Shown: positions 8,304 through 17,738, counted from the stretch's first letter. The stretch is DNA of 64,000 bases from Variovorax sp. PAMC 28711 (GCF_001577265.1 NZ_CP014517.1:2533001-2597000); one strand, 5' to 3'. Made by a program: numbers and translations. Notes: a model not told the origin generated them from the letters alone.

Positions 8304-10480
8304 CCCCACAAAACAAGGCCGCTGCCGGTCGCCGCCCGAAGGCCAGCGATGGCGCCAATGCCAAGCAGGCGCAACTCGCGGAATCCACTGTCGACAACGC
8401 CTCGGCCCTGACCACGAACCAGGGCCTGCAGATCCCCGACAACCACAACTCGCTCAAGGCGGGCGTGCGCGGGCCGACCCTGCTGGAGGATTTCATCCTC
8501 CGCGAAAAGATCACGCACTTCGACCATGAGCGCATTCCGGAGCGCGCGGTGCATGCACGCGGGTCTGCCGCGCATGGTTACTTTCAGGTTTACAAGTCGA
8601 TGTCGCAGTTCACCTGCGCCGAGTTCCTGCAAGATCCGGCCGTGAAGACGCCGGTGTTCGTGCGCTTCTCCACCGTGGCAGGCTCGCGCGGTTCGGCCGA
8701 CACGGTGCGCGACGTGCGCGGTTTCGCCGTCAAGTTCTACACGCAGCAAGGCAATTACGACCTGGTCGGCAACAACATCCCGGTGTTCTTCATTCAGGAC
8801 GCGATCAAGTTTCCGGACCTGATTCACGCCGTGAAGCCGGAGCCGCACCACGAGATGCCGCAGGCCGCCAGTGCGCACGACACCTTCTGGGATTTTGCGT
8901 CGCTGATGCCCGAGTCGACGCACATGCTGATGTGGGCGATGAGCGATCGCGCGCTGCCGCGCAGCCTGCGCATGATGGAAGGCTTCGGCGTCCACACCTT
9001 CCGCTTCATCAACAGTCGCGGCGAGAGCCACTTCGTGAAGTTCCACTGGAAACCCAAGCTCGGCATCCACGGCCTCGCCTGGGACGAGGCCCAGAAGATC
9101 GCCGGCAAGGACGCCGATTTTCACCGGCGTGATCTGTGGGAAGCCATCGACAACGGCGACTTCCCCGAGTGGGAACTCGGCGTGCAAATGATTCCGCAGG
9201 ACAAGGAGCATGCGCTCGGTTTCGACCTGCTCGACCCGACCAAGCTCATCCCTGAAGAACTGGTGCCGGTCGTGAAGATTGGCCGCATGGTGCTCAACCG
9301 CAACCCCGACAACTTCTTCGCCGAGACCGAGCAGGTCGCGTTCCATCCAGGCCACGTGGTGCCGGGCATCGATTTCTCGAACGATCCCTTGTTGCAGGGG
9401 CGCCTCTTCTCGTACACCGATACGCAAATTTCGCGGCTGGGCGGTGCGAACTTCCACGAGTTGCCGATCAACAAGGCCGTCTGCCCATTCCATAACTTCC
9501 AGCGCGACGGCATGCACCGGCAGACCATCGCGCGCGGGCAGGTGGCTTACGAGCCGAATACGCTGGGCAACGGCTCGGAATACCGGGTCGACGGCGGCAA
9601 CGGCGGCTTCCAGTCGTTTCCTGAAGAAATCGACCCGCCGAAAATTCGCCGGCGCAGCCCGTCGTTCGACGATCACTTCACGCAGGCACGCCTGTTCTTC
9701 AACAGCCAGACCGCTGCTGAAAAAGACCACATCGTGGCGGGCTTCCGCTTCGAGCTGTCCAAGCTCGAAGTGCCGGCGATTCGCCAGCGCATGGTCGACA
9801 ACCTGGCGCACGTCGACGAGAAACTCGCGCGCCGCGTGGCCGAGCCGCTGGGTATCCACGCACCCGATGCGAAGGCTGCGGCAGGCCGTTCGGGCTTTCG
9901 CGATCACCGCATCACGATGGCGGTGTCGGAATCGCCCGCGCTCAGCATGGTCGGCACCGGTGACGGTTCGATCAAGACGCGCAAGGTCGCGATCCTCGTG
10001 GCCGATGGCGTCGACTCCGCATCGCTCAAGCCGATCCGTGAGGCGATCGAAGCCGCCGGCGCACAGTGCAAGGTGGTCGGCCTGCGCCTCGGTTCGGTGA
10101 CGAGCGCGAGCAAGCGCCAGATCGAAGTCGACGTGACCTTCACCAACACGCCGTCGGTGATGTTCGATGCGGTGCTCGTGCCCGCCGGTGCAGAGAACGT
10201 GGCTGCACTCGCGCGCAACGGCGACGCCGTGCACTTCGTGCTCGAGGCCTACAAGCACTGCAAGGCGATCTGCACGGTCGGCGAAGGCGTCGGCCTGCTG
10301 TCGACATTGGGCATCGGCAACGATGCCGCGGGCGCCCCGGCCGGCGTGGTCGTCGCAAACACACCGGCAACCAACATGGGCGACAACACCGCCGCGCTGC
10401 AGGTGGCGCACGATTTCGTTGCAGCCATTGCCAAACACCGGCATTGGGACCGGGCGAACATCGACGCTGTTCCCGCTTGA
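8300..10480 (+). CDS. katE: Large-subunit (HPII-type) monofunctional catalase
   Basis: 726 aa, the length of clade-2 catalases. It decomposes hydrogen peroxide to water and oxygen with a haem b/d cofactor in the cytoplasm. The catalytic His is in RAVHARGSAAHG (His85 here), the distal Asn in YDLVGNNIPVFF, and the proximal haem-ligand Tyr in RLFSYTDTQISRLG (Tyr372). NHNSLKAGVRGPTLLEDF and FDHERIPER are family landmarks. The final 150 residues (KVAILVADGVDSASLKPI onward) form the class-I glutamine-amidotransferase/DJ-1-like domain typical of HPII. The ATG overlaps the preceding small gene. The neighbouring Ku gene suggests a stress or stationary-phase setting, which is inference. Confidence 0.95.
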   Translation: MTPQNKAAAGRRPKASDGANAKQAQLAESTVDNASALTTNQGLQIPDNHNSLKAGVRGPTLLEDFILREKITHFDHERIPERAVHARGSAAHGYFQVYKSMSQFTCAEFLQDPAVKTPVFVRFSTVAGSRGSADTVRDVRGFAVKFYTQQGNYDLVGNNIPVFFIQDAIKFPDLIHAVKPEPHHEMPQAASAHDTFWDFASLMPESTHMLMWAMSDRALPRSLRMMEGFGVHTFRFINSRGESHFVKFHWKPKLGIHGLAWDEAQKIAGKDADFHRRDLWEAIDNGDFPEWELGVQMIPQDKEHALGFDLLDPTKLIPEELVPVVKIGRMVLNRNPDNFFAETEQVAFHPGHVVPGIDFSNDPLLQGRLFSYTDTQISRLGGANFHELPINKAVCPFHNFQRDGMHRQTIARGQVAYEPNTLGNGSEYRVDGGNGGFQSFPEEIDPPKIRRRSPSFDDHFTQARLFFNSQTAAEKDHIVAGFRFELSKLEVPAIRQRMVDNLAHVDEKLARRVAEPLGIHAPDAKAAAGRSGFRDHRITMAVSESPALSMVGTGDGSIKTRKVAILVADGVDSASLKPIREAIEAAGAQCKVVGLRLGSVTSASKRQIEVDVTFTNTPSVMFDAVLVPAGAENVAALARNGDAVHFVLEAYKHCKAICTVGEGVGLLSTLGIGNDAAGAPAGVVVANTPATNMGDNTAALQVAHDFVAAIAKHRHWDRANIDAVPA

Positions 10481-10667
10481 GTTGATCGTCGGTATTGCGA
10501 CGCTTTGCGCAGTGGTTGTGTGCATTGCGTGGCGCATCCCTGTCAGTTTTGAGGGGGGTGACCGAACGGGTGGCCCACGAGCCGCATTGAGCGTTTAGAC
10601 TCGCTCCCCGACGCAACCTCCATGTCACTGGAGAGCGCCGATCGAGCTCAGGGAGAGTACTAAATGC

Positions 10668-13600
10668 ATGAAGCCAGCGCCCATGGCCGGCCTTGACCTT
10701 CGCGCCCTGTGGGCCGACCTCAGCCAGTCCAACCGCCTCTATCGCCTCGAGCCCATCGCCTCTCAAGGCACCCAAGGCACCACGAGCCTCCAGTCCCTTC
10801 GCGTCGAAGCCTGGACCCAGCGCGAAACCCTCTCCCAGCTCTTCGAACTGCGCATCGTCTGCCTGAGCCTGGACGCCAGCCTCGAACTCAAGAGCCTCAT
10901 CGGCCAGCCCCTCAGCCTCCTCACCGTCCTGGCCGACGGCCGCACCACCCGTCGCAGCGGCATGGTGCGCGCGGCCGAATCCCTCGGCGCCGACGGCGGC
11001 CTCGCCCGCTACCGCCTCACCCTCGTCCCCTGGCTCTGGCTGGGCACCCAGCAAGGCCGCAGCCAGGTCTTCCAGCACCGCAGCGTCGCCGACCTCATCG
11101 CGCAAATCCTCACGCCGTATGCCGACGCCGGCCCCTTCGCCTTCTCCCCCGAAGTCGCCACCTTCCTCGCAGACGCCCCCGTTCGCACCCACTGCACGCA
11201 GTACCGCGAGAGCGACTTCGACTTCCTGCAACGCCTCCTGGCCGAAGAAGGCCTGGGCTGGCGCATCGAAGAAGACGAAGCCGCCCCCATGGGCCACAAG
11301 CTCGTCATCTTCTCGGCCAACGACCACCAGCCCGTCGACCCCTCGTCCCCGGTCCGCTTCCACCGCAAGAGCTCGCAAGAAACCAGCGACGCCGTCCAGG
11401 CCCTCGTGCGCCGCATGCGCCAGAGCGTCGCCCAGGTCCATCTGAGCACCTGGCACGTCGATGCCAAACGCCAGATCAGCGCCAGCGCACCGGCGCGCTG
11501 GCCCGTGGGCGGCGAGCGTGCGCCACGCCTTGAATACGACGACATCCAGGGCCTCTGCGACCAGGCCCGCAACTGGAACGACAGCCGCACCGTCGAGCGC
11601 TACGCCAGCCTCCTCATGCAAGCTGCAGAAAGCCGCGCCGACACCCTGCTGGGCCACAGCACCGCGCGCACCCTGCGGGCAGGCACCCGCCTGCAGATCA
11701 GCGACGCCCCGGCACTCGGCCTGAAGACAGCGCCCGACCTCCTGCTGGACCGCATCGAACACATCGGCATCAACAACCTGCCGCGCGACACCGCAGCCGC
11801 CATCGCCGCGCAGCTGGGCGGCCTGCTGCCACACCTCGTCTTCGATGCGCAACCGCACGCCATCCCGAGCGTCACCGCCGAAGTCGATGTCTTCGGACTG
11901 GCATCCACAACAAAAACGACAACAGCACTTCCCGGTCCGAGCGACCTGCACCCCGCCGCCCAGACCCTTGCCACCGCACAAGCCACCGGCTACGCCAACA
12001 GCTTCAGTGCCGTCCATCGGGAGCGCCCCTGGCGCCCCGCCATCGTCGCCGCAGCCGGTGCCCGCCTGCACGCCAAACCCACGGTGCACGGCGTGCAAAG
12101 CGCCCTCGTGGTCGGCCCCTCCGGCGAGACCACGCCCCACGGTGCGAACGAGCTCTACTGCAACGCGCGCGGCGACGTGCGCGTGCGCTTCCACTGGCAG
12201 CGGCCCGAAGCAGAGGGGGAGGGGCGGGAGACGCACCAAGACAACCGCTCCACCCGCTGGATCCGCGTCGCCCAGCGCCAGGCCGGCCCCGGCATGGGCT
12301 GGCAGTGGCTGCCGCGCATCGGCCAGGAAGTGCTGGTGCGCTTCGTGGACGGCGACATCGACCAGCCCGTCGTCGTCGGTGCTCTCTACAACGGCCGCGG
12401 AGAAGGCGGCCTCGCCCCCAGCCCGGGCGGCGAGCAACGCAGCGAGGCGGACACCAGCGTCTTCGCCCAAGCACGCGATGGCGCACCGAGCGGCCAGGCC
12501 AACCTCGTGCACGGCCAGACCGAAGGCCACACCCCCGCCTGGCACGGCGCCAGCGCCGACCCGCAAGGCCACCGCAACCCCGCCGCATTGACCGGCTTCA
12601 AGACCCGGGAATTCGGTGGATCGGGCTTCAGTCAACTCGTCTTCGACGATTCCGACCACCAGCTTCGCATCCAGCTGCACGCCAGCACCGGGCACAGCCA
12701 GCTCAACCTGGGCCACCTCGTCCACCAGGCCGACAACCACCGCGGCAGCTTCCGCGGCCAGGGGATGGAGCTCAGAACCGACGGCTACGGTGCCCTCAGA
12801 GGCGGCAAGGGCGTGCTCCTGACCACCTACCACGCGAGCTACAGCGGCCGTGGTGGCCAGAAGCTGGAACCCACCGGCGACTTGGCCGCCGGCATGGCGT
12901 TGATGAAACAAGTCCAGCAACTGGGCCAGGCTTTAAGCAACGCCGCCAAGACCCATCTCACCGTGCAGATGGCGGGGCATGTAGGAACCACCCGGCCCGA
13001 GCACTCGATCCTGGACCAGGACAGGGCCCCGCACGCGGCGATGCTGCACGCGGTGAGCGGCATGGTGGCGGGGCGTGCGGTGAATGACGCGTACGCCGAT
13101 GCGGCGGACAAGAACACGGCCATCGGCAAAGGCCAAGGTCAAGACAAAGTCCCGCACACCACCGATGCGGTCGTGGCGCTGGCCGCCAAAGGAGGCCTCG
13201 CGATGGTCGCCGGCCAGCATGTGCAGCTGGTGGCCGGGGAGACGGTGACGCTGGGCAGTGCGGGTGATGTGAACCTGGCGCTGGCCGATGTGCTGCGTGT
13301 GCACAGCGGGCAGGCCATCGGGGTGCTGGCCGGGGCCGAGAAGGCCGATGCCGCAGACGGCCTGAGCGTCATCGCCAGTCAGGACGACATCGACGTCCAG
13401 GCGCAGCACGACGAGTTGAAGATCCAGGCCAAAGACCCGATCAAGCTGGCGAGCACGACGAAGACGGTGGAGATCGCTGCCAAGAAGAAGATCCGCATCG
13501 CGACGGCGCAAGGCGCCAGCATGACGCTGGAGAACGGGGACATCACGTTTGAGTGTCCGGGGACGATTACTTACTTCAGCTCGCAGCGGAAGTTGGCGGG

Positions 13601-13835
13601 GCCTGCGCGACTGCAGCACGCGCTTCCAGCCAACCCGGACGCCGCCCCATTCCAACGCAAGTACGTCATTCGCCGTGCCACCGACGACCAACCCGTTCCC
13701 CACCAGAAGTACCGCATCACGATGGACGATGGCCGCGTGATCGAGGGCGTCAGCAATGAAAAAGGCGAAACGAACCTCGCCAAATCCGATGGCATTCAGA
13801 ACGTGGTGATCGAACTCTTGTACGACCGAACATGA
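10668..13835 (+). CDS. vgrG: T6SS spike protein VgrG with DUF2345 and a transthyretin-like C-terminal tail
   Basis: 1055 aa. It trimerises to tip the Hcp tube and carries effectors. Residues about 30-450 are the gp27-like Phage_GPD region (FLQRLLAEEGLGWRIEED). The gp5/OB part follows (GDVRVRFHW, RWIRVAQRQAGPGMGWQWLPRIGQEVLV, FVDGDIDQPVVVGALYNG). A T6SS VgrG/DUF2345 beta-helix region follows (GFKTREFGGSGFSQLVFDDS, later VTLGSAGDVNLA). The last 61 residues (995-1055, FQRKYVIRRATDDQPVPHQK to the end) form a small beta domain of the transthyretin-like type known to recruit lipase effectors in other VgrGs. The stop overlaps the effector ATG (ATGA), which pairs this VgrG with Tle3. GGGAGAG precedes the start. 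Confidence 0.94.
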   Translation: MKPAPMAGLDLRALWADLSQSNRLYRLEPIASQGTQGTTSLQSLRVEAWTQRETLSQLFELRIVCLSLDASLELKSLIGQPLSLLTVLADGRTTRRSGMVRAAESLGADGGLARYRLTLVPWLWLGTQQGRSQVFQHRSVADLIAQILTPYADAGPFAFSPEVATFLADAPVRTHCTQYRESDFDFLQRLLAEEGLGWRIEEDEAAPMGHKLVIFSANDHQPVDPSSPVRFHRKSSQETSDAVQALVRRMRQSVAQVHLSTWHVDAKRQISASAPARWPVGGERAPRLEYDDIQGLCDQARNWNDSRTVERYASLLMQAAESRADTLLGHSTARTLRAGTRLQISDAPALGLKTAPDLLLDRIEHIGINNLPRDTAAAIAAQLGGLLPHLVFDAQPHAIPSVTAEVDVFGLASTTKTTTALPGPSDLHPAAQTLATAQATGYANSFSAVHRERPWRPAIVAAAGARLHAKPTVHGVQSALVVGPSGETTPHGANELYCNARGDVRVRFHWQRPEAEGEGRETHQDNRSTRWIRVAQRQAGPGMGWQWLPRIGQEVLVRFVDGDIDQPVVVGALYNGRGEGGLAPSPGGEQRSEADTSVFAQARDGAPSGQANLVHGQTEGHTPAWHGASADPQGHRNPAALTGFKTREFGGSGFSQLVFDDSDHQLRIQLHASTGHSQLNLGHLVHQADNHRGSFRGQGMELRTDGYGALRGGKGVLLTTYHASYSGRGGQKLEPTGDLAAGMALMKQVQQLGQALSNAAKTHLTVQMAGHVGTTRPEHSILDQDRAPHAAMLHAVSGMVAGRAVNDAYADAADKNTAIGKGQGQDKVPHTTDAVVALAAKGGLAMVAGQHVQLVAGETVTLGSAGDVNLALADVLRVHSGQAIGVLAGAEKADAADGLSVIASQDDIDVQAQHDELKIQAKDPIKLASTTKTVEIAAKKKIRIATAQGASMTLENGDITFECPGTITYFSSQRKLAGPARLQHALPANPDAAPFQRKYVIRRATDDQPVPHQKYRITMDDGRVIEGVSNEKGETNLAKSDGIQNVVIELLYDRT

Positions 13836-15886
13836 ACAACCAGGAACTCGATACCCAGGCGCCAACGACTTTCCCCGGGATGGACTCGAGCGACGTTCAT
13901 GTCGGCTTTCTCCCCGGGCTCGTGATCTTCGTGCACGGCGTGAACTCCGATGGCGAGTGGTACGAGCAGTGTGAAGAAGGATTGATCGATGGCCTCAACA
14001 AGCGCCTTGGCTACGACCGGGCGCTGCAGTCCAGCCGCGCCATGCTGCGCAAGGTGGACTACGCGCCGGAATTGCTGACGAACGGCGACATAGATTTCGG
14101 AGTCAGCGGCAAGAACTTCATCGCCGACCCGGGCCGCTCGCCGGTCATCCGCTTCCGCTGGGGCTACAAGGCCGCTGGAGAGGACGGCACCGACACCGTC
14201 GACGAAAAAAAGGAATACGCCGGCAAGATCTACCTGAACGAACTCGACGCCTGGGGCGGCGGGCCGTTCCAGAACGGCACCAGCGCCCTGCCCTACATGT
14301 GGGGCAAGGGCCTGGACGATCGCCTTTTCTGGTGGATCTACGCCAACATGCTGCCAGTGGAGGGGCGCGACGTGTACGCCTGCCCGCCACGCACCTACTA
14401 CGCGCATGCGGCGCACCGGCTCAAGGAACTCATCAAGGCCATTCGCCACAAGCAGCCGGACTGCCCCATCACCGTGGTTTGCCACAGCCAGGGCAACATG
14501 GTCACGCTGGGCGCGGCCATGCTCGGCATCGCCGAAGGCGCACTGGCGGACACCTACATCCTGGCCAATCCGCCCTACAACCTGGACTCCAGCAGCATGG
14601 ATGCGCTGTCGAACTCGGAAGGGTTCAACCTCGAAGGCGATGCCGGCGGGGTGACCAGCGAGGCCCGGCAGCAGACCTTCAAGAACTTCCTGCAGGCGGT
14701 GGTGGATCGCTTCAACAAGGCGCACCAGCCACTCGACGAAATCAACGACAGGCAACGCAACGAAGACCCGGAGACCGGAGAATCCCGCTTCGTTCTCAAC
14801 GACATGGGCGAGGCATCGGATGCGCCTTACCCCTATGTCCAGGGCGAAGACCGCGACAACCGCGGCCGCGTGTTCCTGTACTGCAATCCGCATGACCAGG
14901 TGATCGGCGTCTCGCCGGTGCAGGGCATGGGGTGGCAGGGCGTCAGCAAGGCGCAGCGCGACGCGCTCGATGCCGGCAAGCGCTTTCATGTGCGCGTGTG
15001 GGCGCAGCCCAAGGCGGGGGGCGACAGCTTCCAGGTCGGCAGCGCCGACTGGAAGCAGTACAACTATCTGGAAGACAACCACAGCAAACGCTTCTGGAAC
15101 CCGCCGGCACCGGTGGCCCGCTACCGTCTGTCATACAACCCGAGGCAGAGCTTCTTCTCCAAGGTGATCACGACGGTGACGGCGCCCTTGCTGATCGTGG
15201 CCACGCGCCTGGTCAATGTGCGCATCAACGACGATCCGAAGAAGGGCTGGACGGTGGGCATCAATGCGCCGGAATTGCCAGACCCCTTCGAGCCTCTGAG
15301 CCGGCGCGCGGCCACCCCGAATGACCGTGCGGGCGGCTACGAAGGCCGGCGCGACTTCGATTTCGACGAAGGCAAGGACCCGGCACAAGGTTATGTGAAC
15401 AAGAACGGCGAGTTCGGCGCGCAGCACGGCATCGACGGTGGCGGTGACGCCAGCACCGAGGCCGGGCTGCGCTACGAGATCAACGCGCGCCTGAAGATGG
15501 AGCGGGCGGCGGGCCGGCTCGGAAAGGACGAGGGCGACATGAAAACCCAGACTCGAAAATTCCTCGAAGAAAATCCCAACGCCACCGACCACTCGACCAT
15601 CGTGGGCCACACCATGCATGCGCGCAAGGCCATCGCTTATGACGTGGCCATCGGGTGGGTCAATCCTTCGGAGATCACGGGCGAGGACCTCAAGAAATTC
15701 AGGCAGTTTGCAGATTGGCGGTACGTAGAGCAGTCTGGCCTCGATCCTCGATTCAATGAGTATCCAGACAAAGGCTTCTTCAACGGCCATCAACTCTTCC
15801 GCACCTACGACATGAAGCATATGGCCGCCAACGCCCCTCAGATCGTCGACAAGCGAAAGAGCAATTTCATTGCGGATATTCATTGA
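13832..15886 (+). CDS. tle3: T6SS phospholipase effector, Tle3-type
   Basis: 684 aa, no signal peptide, alpha/beta-hydrolase. LVIFVHGVNSDGEWY (residues 30-44) is the oxyanion-hole HG motif. TVVCHSQGNMVTLG carries the nucleophile Ser219 in C-H-S-Q-G, where the first Gly of GxSxG is replaced by Cys. The catalytic Asp is probably in YCNPHDQVIGVSP (Asp355). The C-terminal HSTIVGHTMHARKAIAYDVA region is like that of Tle3 lipases and may give the catalytic His. Tle proteins degrade phospholipids in target-cell membranes after delivery by VgrG. Four-base overlap with vgrG and one-base overlap with the next gene mark an effector-immunity operon. The last third looks less GC-rich than the flanks. Confidence 0.85.
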   Translation: MNNQELDTQAPTTFPGMDSSDVHVGFLPGLVIFVHGVNSDGEWYEQCEEGLIDGLNKRLGYDRALQSSRAMLRKVDYAPELLTNGDIDFGVSGKNFIADPGRSPVIRFRWGYKAAGEDGTDTVDEKKEYAGKIYLNELDAWGGGPFQNGTSALPYMWGKGLDDRLFWWIYANMLPVEGRDVYACPPRTYYAHAAHRLKELIKAIRHKQPDCPITVVCHSQGNMVTLGAAMLGIAEGALADTYILANPPYNLDSSSMDALSNSEGFNLEGDAGGVTSEARQQTFKNFLQAVVDRFNKAHQPLDEINDRQRNEDPETGESRFVLNDMGEASDAPYPYVQGEDRDNRGRVFLYCNPHDQVIGVSPVQGMGWQGVSKAQRDALDAGKRFHVRVWAQPKAGGDSFQVGSADWKQYNYLEDNHSKRFWNPPAPVARYRLSYNPRQSFFSKVITTVTAPLLIVATRLVNVRINDDPKKGWTVGINAPELPDPFEPLSRRAATPNDRAGGYEGRRDFDFDEGKDPAQGYVNKNGEFGAQHGIDGGGDASTEAGLRYEINARLKMERAAGRLGKDEGDMKTQTRKFLEENPNATDHSTIVGHTMHARKAIAYDVAIGWVNPSEITGEDLKKFRQFADWRYVEQSGLDPRFNEYPDKGFFNGHQLFRTYDMKHMAANAPQIVDKRKSNFIADIH

Positions 15887-17124
15887 TGAACACACGTCGC
15901 ACTTTGATGCTGGGAGCCACGATGGGACTGCTTGATTTTTTGGGCCTGAACCAGCAGGCCGCGGCCATGGGGCCGCGCCCGGCGCCAACAGCCGCCGATC
16001 CCCTGCTGCGCAATGGGGGCTGGCCGCAAGGCGCGGCAGCGCAACTGATCGCGGGCAACGTGATCACGCCGCTGCGGCACATCGGTTATCCGGCGGATTG
16101 GTTTCTCGACCAACTGCTGGCGCTTGAGCCGGAGGATTTACCTCCGAAGTCATTTCGAGCAACGGCCCCTGCTACTGACAAGCTCTATACCTACGCGAAC
16201 CGCTATACGTCTGATCTTGCCGAAAGCTACTCCCTGCCCGTGAGCTACTTCAACCAGACCGTTGAGGGCTATCACATGTTCTTGTGGAACGGCGTGAAGA
16301 TGAAAGGCTTGCAGGTCGTGACCGCCCTCCCCGAGAGCCTCACGCCACAGGAGGTGCAAAAGATCTGGAACTATGCCTACCTGTCCTACGGCAACGTCTC
16401 CAAACCCACCCTGACCTCCGCCCCCGGCCTGTCCGGCTGGAACGGCCTGGCAGCCGCCTGGAGCCTGATCGCCACGCCCGAGGCCAAGGCCGTCTGGCTC
16501 ACCAGTTCGGATGCACTCAGCCGACCCAAGGATGAACAACCCAACGAATCGGGCGTTCAATTGATCGTGGGCCATCCGGCCTACGAAAGCGGGCGCAAGC
16601 CACTGGCCTACTTCACGGCGCCCGTGACAGTCAAGAACGACGATGCCAAGCCGAGCTACCTCCAGGAGCGCAAGCGCATCGCCGCCCTGCGCGAAGCGGC
16701 CGAGCAGGTCTGCGCCGCTGCCGGCATCGATCCGAAGACGGTCGGCACGGTGATGCGCGACAGCGGCAGGGGTTCGCGTGAAGCCGCCGCACGCTTGTCG
16801 GACACCACGGCCGCGCTGCATTCGCTGATGCCCAACCTGGATCTCGTGCAAAACATGCTGGACATGAGCTCGCTGCTAGGCGACCTCGGTGCATCGACGG
16901 TGAACTACTCGCTGCTGATGGCCGCCTTCGCCTGCCACGAGCGCAAGCATCCGGTGCTGTATCTGTCCAGCCGGGACCCGGAGGCAGCGCGCGCCGCCCT
17001 GGTGCTACCTTCGCCTGACTATTCGGTGACCGACGCGGCCCGGCGCGGTCGAGCGGTCACGTACGGCAAGCAAACGAACCGCCCATGGTGGGGCGAGCGC
17101 AAGGACGGCAAGGCGGACTACTGA
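15886..17124 (+). CDS. Probable periplasmic immunity protein for the Tle3 effector
   Basis: 412 aa. The N-terminus MNTRRTLMLGATMGLLDFLG, followed by NQQAAAMG, looks like a Sec or twin-arginine-style export signal with cleavage after an Ala-rich stretch, so the protein is probably periplasmic. I see no catalytic motif; the body is mixed, with Trp/Tyr-rich segments (FNQTVEGYHMFLWNGVKMKG, KIWNYAYLSYGN). Tle3 acts on the periplasmic side of target membranes, and known Tli immunity proteins are exported, so immunity is the natural guess from position and export. Its ATG overlaps the effector TGA (TGATG) and its own TGA overlaps the next ATG. It is an inference from context, not from a recognised family. 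Confidence 0.55.
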   Translation: MNTRRTLMLGATMGLLDFLGLNQQAAAMGPRPAPTAADPLLRNGGWPQGAAAQLIAGNVITPLRHIGYPADWFLDQLLALEPEDLPPKSFRATAPATDKLYTYANRYTSDLAESYSLPVSYFNQTVEGYHMFLWNGVKMKGLQVVTALPESLTPQEVQKIWNYAYLSYGNVSKPTLTSAPGLSGWNGLAAAWSLIATPEAKAVWLTSSDALSRPKDEQPNESGVQLIVGHPAYESGRKPLAYFTAPVTVKNDDAKPSYLQERKRIAALREAAEQVCAAAGIDPKTVGTVMRDSGRGSREAAARLSDTTAALHSLMPNLDLVQNMLDMSSLLGDLGASTVNYSLLMAAFACHERKHPVLYLSSRDPEAARAALVLPSPDYSVTDAARRGRAVTYGKQTNRPWWGERKDGKADY

Positions 17125-17477
17125 TGCCGGGCGCTCAACCCATGCCGCGCTCGCTTCGTTCGACGGCAACAATCGCAATGCTCGCAATCCTGCTGGGTGG
17201 CTGCGCCGCTCGCACGACCGAGAAGCAATACGCCAACGCGGGCTACGACAACGGCGACAACTACGACCTGAGCCTTTGCTGGAAGAAATTCATCCATCGC
17301 CGAGCGACGGACAACCATGTGTTGCCGAACGAGAAGTATGTGGTGCGAGATGTACCTGGCAAGGTGGTAGGTTCGGGCGTCACCAGCGTTAAGGGGGAAA
17401 CCATTCCCCTGCGCTGTGACCCGCGCGGCCCGTTCACATCGGAACTCGTGTTCGAGCGAAGCCCATCGTCCAGATGA
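17124..17477 (+). CDS. Small lipoprotein with a VgrG-tail-like domain
   Basis: 117 aa. A signal peptide (TATIAMLAILL) ends in a lipobox LLGGC with the lipidated Cys at residue 27, so it should be anchored to a membrane on the periplasmic side. Residues 55-98 (KFIHRRATDNHVLPNEKYVV onward, then GKVV, SVKGET) align with the last 61 residues of the VgrG three genes upstream (KYVIRRATDDQPVPHQKYRI, GRVI, NEKGET). The shared RRATD..xxP..KY...G.V....KGET pattern is hard to explain by chance. It overlaps the preceding stop (TGATG). It may be a second immunity protein or an adaptor decoy. Confidence 0.7.
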   Translation: MPGAQPMPRSLRSTATIAMLAILLGGCAARTTEKQYANAGYDNGDNYDLSLCWKKFIHRRATDNHVLPNEKYVVRDVPGKVVGSGVTSVKGETIPLRCDPRGPFTSELVFERSPSSR

Positions 17478-17550
17478 TCTTTATGCGGGGTCTCGTTTTG
17501 CGGCGTCCATGGTGGTCGGTTTGGTTGCTGCCTGTGCCAACGACATGAGC

Positions 17551-17738
17551 GACACCAGCGTGTTCGCACAGGCCAACCTCGCCCACGGTGAGACCGAAGG
17601 TCACGCCCCCGCATGGCACGGCGCCAGCGCCGATCCCGCCGGCCACCGCAACCCCGCCGCACTGACCGGCTTCAAACCCGGGAGTTCGGCGGATCGGGCT
17701 TCAGCCAACTGGTCTTCGATGATTCCGACCACCAACTG
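17551..17738 (+). pseudogene. Decayed fragment of a vgrG gene
   Basis: This stretch closely matches the vgrG segment at 12450-12664. DTSVFAQ, ANLAHGETEGHAPAWHGASAD and GHRNPAALTGFK are read in one frame. After a one-base deletion near 17687, REFGGSGFSQLVFDDSDHQL continues in the next frame. About 27 bases present in the intact gene (after 'FAQ') are missing. The DUF2345 remainder and the whole N-terminus are absent. It is therefore a frameshifted remnant, probably from a duplicated or recombined vgrG tail downstream of the immunity genes. The sequence just before it (AASMVVGLVAAC) also looks like a stray lipoprotein signal. Confidence 0.8.

Noticed and set aside
10481..10667. A GG-N10-GC pattern (tggcccacgagccgc) upstream of the first vgrG as a sigma-54 promoter
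   Set aside because: The -12 element lacks TTGC and the -24 element is TGGCCC; with this GC content such spacing occurs often by chance.
17478..17550. A second lipoprotein gene (AASMVVGLVAAC) just before the vgrG fragment
   Set aside because: The signal-like run fuses directly to the decayed vgrG sequence and has no mature domain of its own, so it is noted only as part of the recombination scar.
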